A DNA stretch of 64,000 nucleotides from Phytomonospora endophytica (lineage in GTDB: Bacteria > Actinomycetota > Actinomycetes > Mycobacteriales > Micromonosporaceae): contig NZ_JACHGT010000015.1 of the NCBI RefSeq assembly GCF_014202425.1, positions 124,001 through 188,000 on the forward strand. The letters are read 5' to 3'. Each line of letters opens with the position of its first letter. The first letter of the stretch is position 1. Both the position numbers and the translations under genes were made by a program. The notes beneath the pieces were generated by a model that was not told where the DNA came from, ran no database searches, and was given only the letters and a program-made list of their open reading frames with translations. Positions 24,915-32,192 of the stretch are shown here, in pieces.

Positions 24915-25472
24915 ATGCGAATCACCTCGATCGCGACCACGACGATCCTCGCGGTGGCCGCCGCGGGCCTCGCCGGTTCGGCGGCCCACGCCGCGCCGGC
25001 CGAACCCGCCCGGCACTGCGTCGTCGACCTCGACAACGGCGCCGTGAACTGCTACGACAGCTTCGACAAGGCCCTGGCCGACGCGACCGGTGGACGGGTG
25101 ACCGCCCTGCCGGAGGACCTCGACAAGGCCGTCAACGAGGCCAACGCGGCCGCCAAGTCGGGCTCGGGCCTGCTCGGTGGTGGCACCGACCTCACGCTGA
25201 GCATCGAGTACGAGGACGAGGACTTCGACGACTCGACGCTCACCGCCAAGGGCTCGCACGAGTGCACGACCGACTACTACGACACCGACTACTACATGCT
25301 CGAACTCGGGGACTACTGGAACGACGAGATCGACTCGTTCCGCGCCTACTCGAACTGCTGGGTGAAGCACTTCGAGCACAGCGAGCTCCGGGGAGCGTGG
25401 ATCGGCCCGTCGGGCGACCAGTCCGACATGGGGTGGATGCACGACAAGGCGAGTTCGATCGTCTGGACCTGA
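24915..25472 (+). CDS. Secreted small protein of unknown function
   Basis: A 185-residue protein with a signal peptide (MRITSIATTTILAVAAAGLAGSAAHA). The mature start HCVVDLDNGAVNCYDSFDKAL resembles the opening of secreted actinomycete proteins related to peptidase inhibitor family I36, with paired cysteines. The middle is acidic (YEDEDFDDSTL), and the end contains SHECTTDYY and SNCWVKHFEHSELRG, a pattern seen in beta/gamma-crystallin-like secreted proteins. The function is not established. GGGGGA lies upstream of ATG 24915. An efficient terminator follows at 25493, so it is probably monocistronic. Confidence 0.7.
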   Translation: MRITSIATTTILAVAAAGLAGSAAHAAPAEPARHCVVDLDNGAVNCYDSFDKALADATGGRVTALPEDLDKAVNEANAAAKSGSGLLGGGTDLTLSIEYEDEDFDDSTLTAKGSHECTTDYYDTDYYMLELGDYWNDEIDSFRAYSNCWVKHFEHSELRGAWIGPSGDQSDMGWMHDKASSIVWT

Positions 25473-25492
25473 TCGGCACCGTCAGGGGGATG

Positions 25493-25528
25493 AGGCGGTG
25501 GTGCGCTGGGGGCGCGCCACCGCCTTTA
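25493..25528 (+). terminator. Rho-independent terminator
   Basis: Stem AGGCGGTGG / CCACCGCCT continued by four inner pairs (one G-U), loop 25506-25512, followed by TTTAT. It lies 20 bases after the stop codon of the secreted-protein gene. Confidence 0.75.
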
Positions 25529-25589
25529 TGCGCGGATAGGATTCGTCGTCGGCGGCGGAGAGCCCGCCCCTCACCGAGCCTGGAGCCCC

Positions 25590-26126
25590 ATGAACGCCGA
25601 GTACCTCCGCGACGCCGCCATGACTGCCGTGATCTTCGGATTCTTCGGCATGGCCTGGTTCGGATGGGCCCAGGAGGCGCCCCCGCCCGCCGCCCGCAAG
25701 TTCCTCGGCATCGGCTCGGTCGCCGGGATCCTCCTGGCCATCGGCGGAGGACTTGTCGCCTGGCAGCACTGGAACGACGGCAGCGCCATCACATCGGAGA
25801 CCGGCCCCCGCTTCGGGATCATCGTCGGCGTCGAGGTCGCCTTCGCCGCAGCAGGTTCCGTGATCCTCACCGTGCGCAAGAAGTCGGCCTACATCGCCCC
25901 CTGGATCGCCGCCGTCGTCGGCATCCACTTCATCCCCCTCGCCACCATCCTGGAGACCCCACTCCTGTTCGCCGCCGGCGCCCTCGTGACGATCGGCGCA
26001 TGGACCTCGATCCGCATCGCCCGCTCCCGCGACCTCACCATCAGCTACGTGACGGGCGCGACGACCGGCAGCGTGCTGCTGTTGTGCGCGCTGGTGTCGC
26101 TGACGCAGGCGCTGGTGGCTTACTGA
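25590..26126 (+). CDS. Small integral membrane protein, unknown function
   Basis: A 178-residue protein with about six hydrophobic segments, for example AVIFGFFGMAWFGW, VAGILLAIGGGLVAW, IIVGVEVAFAAAGSVIL, IAAVVGIHFIPLATIL, LLFAAGALVTIGAW and VLLLCALVSLTQALVAY. I do not recognise the family with confidence; the layout resembles small actinomycete membrane proteins often found next to transporters or regulators. No catalytic motif is visible. It is the last gene before the 990-bp non-coding leader of the NRPS/PKS operon. Confidence 0.65.
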   Translation: MNAEYLRDAAMTAVIFGFFGMAWFGWAQEAPPPAARKFLGIGSVAGILLAIGGGLVAWQHWNDGSAITSETGPRFGIIVGVEVAFAAAGSVILTVRKKSAYIAPWIAAVVGIHFIPLATILETPLLFAAGALVTIGAWTSIRIARSRDLTISYVTGATTGSVLLLCALVSLTQALVAY

Positions 26127-26368
26127 CGGTTCCACCTCGGTTCCCGGCTCTCGCGGGGGCCGGTATCGCGGGCCGACACCGATGGCGCATTCACGCCACG
26201 GTGGATCTTTCCGTCCCCATGGCATTCCCCTCCCTGAGCCGGTCGCTGTGATTCCGCCATCGGTGCCCTGTCCTGTCGAGAGCTCGGCCGTGCGATCTCG
26301 CCGGCGATCTGAACATTTGCGTTTGCGGCTCAGTGCCGTGCCGTGGATGGGACGACCTTGTGCGGGGG

Positions 26369-26397
26369 TTCAAGGTTCGCTCAAGCTTTCTCGACGC
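26369..26397 (+). promoter_or_regulatory. SARP-like heptamer repeats with 11-bp periodicity
   Basis: TTCAAGG (26369-26375), CTCAAGC (26380-26386) and the weaker TCGACGC (26391-26397) start exactly 11 bp apart. SARP regulators such as ActII-ORF4 and DnrI bind tandem heptamers at this spacing close to a -10 box. A possible -10 (TATGGG) lies about 12 bases downstream. No gene starts immediately after, so it would give a leader of about 700 bases for the NRPS operon. Confidence 0.4.
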
Positions 26398-26715
26398 CGC
26401 TTCCGCCACTATGGGCCGCACCGGATCATCCGGGTGCGAAAGGGGGAGCGTGATCGACGGCCTTCGGCCGATCGCCGTCCATGCCTTGTCCGAGACGACC
26501 GAATGATCGTTTCAGGCCGGTCAATCGCTGAAAGACGGCCGGTCGTTCGCGGGCCACGCCGCGACCTGGCGGTCCTCTCTCGCGCGCGGCTTAGTTGCCG
26601 ATTGCCCGAAATGCTCTCACGGGTAGATCTCGAACTTCGATTCTGAGTAACCTCAAGTGTCGAATCCGCTGATGTAGGCGTGGCTTAGGTTGCGATGAGT
26701 AGGGAGAACGGCTGT

Positions 26716-26907
26716 ATGAGTGACCTGGTACGGGTTCACGGATTGTCGTTAGGCGTGCGAAGACGCCGCGGTCGCGCGGCGTGCGCATGCCGATGTCCCG
26801 GGTCGCCACGGCGGGTGCGGCCCTGTCCCGAGGGGACGGGCCGGCCGTCCGGTGGGCGTCCTCCGCGAATCGCCGAGAATGTGGTCCGGGAGGCCCCTGT
26901 CTACTGA
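26716..26907 (+). CDS. Possible small peptide, Arg/Cys-rich (doubtful)
   Basis: A 63-codon frame beginning MSDLVRVHGLSLGV, with AGGGAG about nine bases before ATG 26716. The centre is rich in arginine and cysteine (RAACACRCPGSPRR). Third-position GC is only moderate, and an overlapping frame (from about 26787) shows stronger GC bias in part, so coding is doubtful. It is recorded because a LanB-type enzyme is encoded downstream and a small ribosomal peptide would be a conceivable substrate. Confidence 0.2.
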   Translation: MSDLVRVHGLSLGVRRRRGRAACACRCPGSPRRVRPCPEGTGRPSGGRPPRIAENVVREAPVY

Positions 26908-27116
26908 CAAGAATGACTCGCGCCGTTTGATCGATGTTACGCGAACCGGTGCCGAGTGGTCCATCGTGCTGCCTTGAAGCGGTATTCCGCATCGCTCGTC
27001 GGTGATACCGCGTTTCGTGCTGCGCTTTTTTCTTCGCAATTCGATTTCCTCTTCGGTCGAAAGACGAAAACGACCTTCGCGATTCGACGTGGTCGGGACG
27101 CAGGAAGGAACGGATA

Positions 27117-30100
27117 ATGACTGTCATCGGCACTGTCGCCGCGATGAACGGCGGCGTCGAGTCGAAGCACATCGTGGAGTTGTTCGAGGCGCGGGCGGCC
27201 CTCCATGGGGACGCCATGGCGGTGGAGGCGCCGGACGGGCGGCTGACCTACCGCGAACTGGACGAACGCGCCGGTCAGGTCTGCGCGGCACTTCTCGACC
27301 GGGGTGTCGGCGCCGACACCGTCGTCGGTGTGCTCCTGCCGCGCGGCACCGAGCTCGTCGTCGCGCTGGTCGGCATCGCCAAGGCGGGCGCGGCCTACAC
27401 CTCACTGGACCTCGCCGCACCGACGCGGCGCCTGCGGCGGACGCTCGCCACGGCCGGAGCGCACTGGGTCGTCACGGCCTCGGCGCACCTGACCGACGAC
27501 CTCGCCGAGGCGACATCCGACGCGGAGCTGCTGCTGCTCGATTCCGACGAGGTGCGAGCGCACTCCACCGAGGGACCCTCGGCCGGTGTCGCCGACGACG
27601 ACCTCGCCGTCGTGGTGTTCACGTCCGGTTCGACCGGTGAGCCCAAGGGAGTGATGCTGAGCCACGCCGCCGTCACCGACTTCCTCTCCTGGTGGCGCGA
27701 GGAGGCCTCGATCGAGGCGGGTGACCGCTTCTCGATGCTGATGTCGACGACCTTCGACGGCGCCATCACCGAGATCTGGCCCGCTCTGACGAACGGCGGG
27801 ACGATCTGCGTCGTCGACGACGAGGTCCGCCTCGACCCGCCGAGGCTGCGGGACTGGCTCCACGACCAGCGCGTCACCGCCGCCCTGATCCCCACACCGC
27901 TGGCCGAGGCCCTCGTCGCCCTCGAATGGCCGCGCACCAGTGCCTTCAGGACCTTCTTCACCGGCGGGGACCGGCTCACCCGCCGCCCGAGCCCCGACGC
28001 CCCTTTCACGTTCGTCAACGTCTACGGGCCCACCGAGACGACGGTCGTCGCCACGGCCGGCCCGGTGGTGCCCGCCGAGCCGGGGTCACCGCTGCCGACG
28101 ATCGGTACGGCCCTGCCGGGTGTGGTCGCGCACGTTCTCGACGCCGAGTTGCGGCCCGTGCAGCCCGGCGAGGTCGGTGAGCTGTACCTCGGAGGTGTCG
28201 GCCTGGCGCGCGGATACATCAACCGCCCGGGCCTGACCGCCGACCGCTTCGTCCCCGACCCCTTCGCCGCCGAGGACGGCGCGCGCCTCTACCGCACCGG
28301 GGACCAGGTGCGGACGTTCGACGACGGTGAGTTCGCGTTCGTCGCGCGCAATGACACGCAGGTGCAGATCCGAGGTTTCCGGGTCGAGCCCGGCGAGGTC
28401 GCGGGGGCTCTGCTGGGGCACGCGGCCCTGGGGCAGGCCTTCGTCCAGGCCGTGGCGGCCGACGGAGACGAGGACTGGCGCCTGGTGGCGCATGTGGCGC
28501 CCCGCGATCCGCGGCGGGTGCCGACGGTGAAGGCGCTGCGGGAGTTCCTGCGCGACCGCCTGCCGGGATACATGGTGCCGGACGTGTTCGTGGTCGTCGA
28601 GGCGCTGCCCCTGCTGCCCAACGGGAAGGTCGACCTGCGGCGGCTGCGCCGCGTGGACCTGGGAACGCGGCGCGACGCCTGGGAGTACGTGGCTCCGCGC
28701 GACGAGCTGGAGGCCCGCCTCGCGGGAATCTGGCGGGACGTGCTGGGGGCGGAGCGGGTCGGCGTCGACGACGACCTGTTCGTGCTCGGCGGTCATTCGC
28801 TGGTCGCGACCACGATCGCCGCGCGGATCCGGCAGGCCGAGGGCGTCCAGCTGTCCATCGGCGACGTCCTGCGGACCCCGACGGTGGCGCGGCTCGCCGA
28901 ACTGGTCCGCGAGCGCGCCGCGGCGCCCGGCGCGCTGCTGCCGGTGCTGACCGGGGCCGAACGCTCGCGCGCACCGCTGTCCCGGCAGCAGGAGCAGGTG
29001 TGGTTCCTCGACAAACTCAACCCCGACAGCATCGCCTACCACGCGCAGATGACGATCCGCGTGTCCGGTGAGTTCGACCTGGACGTCTTCGACCGGGCCC
29101 TGACGGAGATGACCCGGCGGCACGCCATCCTGCGCGGGACCTACTCCGAGGACGCCGACGGCCGGTGGCAGACGGTGCACCGTCCCGGACCGGTGAAGGT
29201 GAAGCGGATCGACCTGACCGGTCTTGAGCCCGGCGAGCGCGAGTCCCGGGCCGAGCGGATCGTGACGCGGGAGATGCGCCGCCGGTTCGATCTGGGCCGC
29301 CTGCCACTCCAGCGGTGGACGGCGGTGCGGCTCGCGCCCGACGAGCACGAGCTGATCATGGTCGAGCACCACATGGTCCACGACGGCTGGTCCTTCGCGG
29401 TGATGATGCGCGAGCTGAAGGCGCTCTACGCGGCCTGCATCGACGGCGTCGCGCACGGTCTCCCCGAACTCACGGCCCAGTACCACGACTTCGCGGTGTG
29501 GCAGACCGAGGACCTGGCGGGCTCCGGGGTGCTCTCCGCCCAGTTGGCGGAGTGGAGGCGGCGGCTGGCCGACCTGCCCGAGCCGCCGCCGCTGCGGCCC
29601 GATCGGCCGCGTCCGGCGGTCAGCGCCAACCTCGGCAATACCCTCCGCCTTGAACTGCCGTCGACGCTCCCGCCGGCGCTGCGCGCCTTCGCCCGCCGTG
29701 AGCGGGTGACCCTGTTCTCGGTGATGTTCGCCGGATTCAATGCGCTGCTGCACCGCTACACGGGCGCCGATGACCTGCTGATCGCCTCGGCCTTCGCCAA
29801 CCGGCGGGTGCCCGGCACACAGGACATGATCGGCATGTTCGTCAACCCGGTCCCGCTGCGGACGGCCGTCACCTCCGACGACACCTTCGCCGACCTGGTG
29901 CGGCGTTCGGCGAGCGGGCTCGCCGATGCCGCCGACGGGCAGGAGTTCCCGTTCCCGGAACTGGTGCGCGCACTCAACCCCGGCCGTGATCCCTCGGTGC
30001 AGCCGCTGACCCAGATCATGTTCAGCGCACACGATTCGACCATCCCCGACCTGGACTTCGGGTCGGCCTCGGGCACCGTCTTCGAGCGCGGGAACGGTTC

Positions 30101-32192
30101 GGCGAAGATGGATCTCGACGTGGTGGTCCTGCCCCGCGCCGAGAGCCAGACCAACGACGCCGACCGCGTCGACGAGCGGATCGCGCTGCTGTGGGAATAC
30201 GACAGCGAGCTCTTCGACGAGGACACCATGCGGCGCATGGCCGAGCGCTACGTGCGGTTGCTGGAGTCGGCCGTCGCCGAGCCTGAGACCACCGTCGGCG
30301 CGCTGCCCCTGACCTCGCCGCGGGAATCGCGGCGGATCCTGCGCGAATGGAACCCGCCGCCGGCCGACGGGCCTTTCCAGCCGGTCCACCTCGACGTCTT
30401 CGCGCGGGCCGACGAGCTGCCGGAAGCGCCCGCCGTGCTCGGCGGCGGAGAGGCGCTGTCGTACGCCGAACTGTCCGCGCGGGCCGCCGCCCTGGCGTGG
30501 GACCTGCGGGACATGGGAGCCGGACCGGGCTCGGTGGTGGCCGTCGCGCTGCCGCGCGGCGCCGACCTCGCGGTCGCCGAACTCGGCGTGCTGGCGGCGG
30601 GCGCTGCCTTCCTGCCGATCGACGTGGGGACTCCCACGGCACGGATCGAGCGCCTGCTCGCCGACGCCGGCGTGTCCGTCGCGGTGACCTCGCGGGACCG
30701 GGCCGCGCTGCTGCCGTCCGGAACACGGGCCCGGTGGATCGAGGAACCGCCGTCCGGTGACCGGGCCGGTCTCCCACTCGCCGAGTTCTCGCCCGACACC
30801 CCGGCATACGTCATCTACACGTCCGGATCGACGGGCACACCGAAAGGCGTGCTGGTCGCGCACGGAGCCGTGGCCAACCTGGTCGCCTGGCATCGCCGCG
30901 CGTTCGCGTTGTCCACCGTGGACAGACTGACCATGGTCGCGTCGCCCGCCTTCGACGTGTCGGTCGGGGAGATCTGGCCCGCGCTGGTGTCGGGTGCGAG
31001 TTTGTCAGTGCCCGATGAGGAGCTGCGGGTCTCCCCGCAGAGACTGCGGGACTGGCTGTGCGAGGAGCGGATCACGGTCACCGACCTGCCGGTGGTGCTG
31101 GTGGAGTCGCTGCTCGGCCTGGAGTGGCCGGATGACACGGCGCTGCGGTACATGCTGACCGGCGGCGACCGGCTCACCGCCCGCCCTCCGGAAGGGTTGC
31201 CCTTCGCACTGGTCAACGCATACGGGCCGACGGAGGCGGCGGTGACCGCGACCAGCGGCGCGGTGGAGACGGCCGCCGGTGGCCGCCCGCCGTCGATCGG
31301 CGCGCCCATCGACGGCGTCACGGCCTACGTGCTCGACGCCGAATCGCGGCTCTGCGCCCCCGGGATCGCCGGTGAGCTGCATCTGGGCGGCGCCGGCCTC
31401 GCCCTGGGCTACCTCGGGCGGGCCTCGGCGACGGCGGACCGCTTCGTTCCCGATCCCTTCGGCGACGGGACGCGGCTGTACCGGACGGGCGATCTCGCCA
31501 GACGTCTCCCGGACGGCCGCCTGGAATTCCTGGAGCGGATCGACGCGCAGATCAAGATCCGCGGTTACCGGGTGGAACCCGCCGAGATCGACGCGGTGCT
31601 CCGGGAGCACCCGGCGGTCGGGACCTCGCACGTGGCGGTCCGGCGAGAGCGCTCCGGCGACCGCCTGGTGGCCTACCTGACACCGGGCACGGAGTCCGCC
31701 GACGCCGCGGGGGTGCGTGCCCACCTGGTTGAGCGCCTGCCGAGCTACATGGTCCCGTCGGCCTTCGTGTGGCTCGACGCGTTGCCTCTCAACCGGAGCG
31801 GGAAGGTCGACACCGCACGGCTTCCGGCGCCGTCGGCGCCGTCCACGGCCGGCGGGCGGGCACCCGCCGACGCGCTGGAGCAGCGGCTGGTCGTCGTGTG
31901 GAAGGACGTGCTCGGGCTCGACGACGTCGGCGTCACCGACAACTTCTTCGACCTCGGCGGGCATTCGCTCCTCCTCGGGCGTCTGCATCAACGGCTGACG
32001 AGCGAGTTCGGCCTGGCGCTGCCCATGGTCGCGTTGTTCCAGCACACCACGATCCGCGCGCTCACCAGGCACCTGTCCGGTGCCGCCTCGACCGCGGACG
32101 CGGGTGCCGCGGCACGGTCGCGGCGAGCCGGGAACGCCCGGCTCGGCGACCGCCGACGCGACCGGCGCGGGACCGACGGCGGTCCGCGATGA
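27117..32192 (+). CDS. Dimodular non-ribosomal peptide synthetase (A-PCP-C-A-PCP)
   Basis: A 1691-residue enzyme. A1 spans about residues 20-530 (FTSGSTGEPKG near 167, YGPTETT near 302). PCP1 carries LGGHSL near 560. C (620-1060) has HHMVHDG near 750. A2 spans about 1090-1590 (YTSGSTGTPKG near 1231), and PCP2 has LGGHSL near 1613. There is no initial C domain and no thioesterase, so it starts a chain and hands a dipeptide to the next protein. By hand alignment to PheA the pocket residues read D-G-T-L-F-G-V-V-V for A1 and D-V-G-D-L-G-A-V-T for A2; I do not recognise either. The two A domains share unusual blocks (EIWPAL, TGGDRL), suggesting duplication. AGGAAGGA precedes ATG 27117. Its stop overlaps the PKS start (ATGA). 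Confidence 0.95.
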   Translation: MTVIGTVAAMNGGVESKHIVELFEARAALHGDAMAVEAPDGRLTYRELDERAGQVCAALLDRGVGADTVVGVLLPRGTELVVALVGIAKAGAAYTSLDLAAPTRRLRRTLATAGAHWVVTASAHLTDDLAEATSDAELLLLDSDEVRAHSTEGPSAGVADDDLAVVVFTSGSTGEPKGVMLSHAAVTDFLSWWREEASIEAGDRFSMLMSTTFDGAITEIWPALTNGGTICVVDDEVRLDPPRLRDWLHDQRVTAALIPTPLAEALVALEWPRTSAFRTFFTGGDRLTRRPSPDAPFTFVNVYGPTETTVVATAGPVVPAEPGSPLPTIGTALPGVVAHVLDAELRPVQPGEVGELYLGGVGLARGYINRPGLTADRFVPDPFAAEDGARLYRTGDQVRTFDDGEFAFVARNDTQVQIRGFRVEPGEVAGALLGHAALGQAFVQAVAADGDEDWRLVAHVAPRDPRRVPTVKALREFLRDRLPGYMVPDVFVVVEALPLLPNGKVDLRRLRRVDLGTRRDAWEYVAPRDELEARLAGIWRDVLGAERVGVDDDLFVLGGHSLVATTIAARIRQAEGVQLSIGDVLRTPTVARLAELVRERAAAPGALLPVLTGAERSRAPLSRQQEQVWFLDKLNPDSIAYHAQMTIRVSGEFDLDVFDRALTEMTRRHAILRGTYSEDADGRWQTVHRPGPVKVKRIDLTGLEPGERESRAERIVTREMRRRFDLGRLPLQRWTAVRLAPDEHELIMVEHHMVHDGWSFAVMMRELKALYAACIDGVAHGLPELTAQYHDFAVWQTEDLAGSGVLSAQLAEWRRRLADLPEPPPLRPDRPRPAVSANLGNTLRLELPSTLPPALRAFARRERVTLFSVMFAGFNALLHRYTGADDLLIASAFANRRVPGTQDMIGMFVNPVPLRTAVTSDDTFADLVRRSASGLADAADGQEFPFPELVRALNPGRDPSVQPLTQIMFSAHDSTIPDLDFGSASGTVFERGNGSAKMDLDVVVLPRAESQTNDADRVDERIALLWEYDSELFDEDTMRRMAERYVRLLESAVAEPETTVGALPLTSPRESRRILREWNPPPADGPFQPVHLDVFARADELPEAPAVLGGGEALSYAELSARAAALAWDLRDMGAGPGSVVAVALPRGADLAVAELGVLAAGAAFLPIDVGTPTARIERLLADAGVSVAVTSRDRAALLPSGTRARWIEEPPSGDRAGLPLAEFSPDTPAYVIYTSGSTGTPKGVLVAHGAVANLVAWHRRAFALSTVDRLTMVASPAFDVSVGEIWPALVSGASLSVPDEELRVSPQRLRDWLCEERITVTDLPVVLVESLLGLEWPDDTALRYMLTGGDRLTARPPEGLPFALVNAYGPTEAAVTATSGAVETAAGGRPPSIGAPIDGVTAYVLDAESRLCAPGIAGELHLGGAGLALGYLGRASATADRFVPDPFGDGTRLYRTGDLARRLPDGRLEFLERIDAQIKIRGYRVEPAEIDAVLREHPAVGTSHVAVRRERSGDRLVAYLTPGTESADAAGVRAHLVERLPSYMVPSAFVWLDALPLNRSGKVDTARLPAPSAPSTAGGRAPADALEQRLVVVWKDVLGLDDVGVTDNFFDLGGHSLLLGRLHQRLTSEFGLALPMVALFQHTTIRALTRHLSGAASTADAGAAARSRRAGNARLGDRRRDRRGTDGGPR

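Larger units (their letters stand above)
26127..27116. other. 990-bp region upstream of the NRPS/PKS operon, mostly non-coding
   Basis: No convincing gene longer than about 60 codons is present: open frames here have poor third-position bias and no family resemblance. It holds SARP-like repeats (26369-26397), a small possible reading frame (26716-26907), several GC hairpins, and an AT-richer stretch at about 26985-27065 just before the NRPS start. It is long enough to contain the main operon promoter and a long 5' leader. Confidence 0.6.

Noticed and set aside
26182-26646. A 154-codon open frame in the NRPS leader region
   Set aside because: Composition is arginine/proline-rich and low-complexity, third-position bias is poor, and there is no ribosome-binding site or family resemblance.
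26670-26720. Iron-regulator (IdeR/DmdR) box suggested by TTAGGTTGCG and AACCTCA
   Set aside because: The two parts do not form the required 19-bp palindrome.
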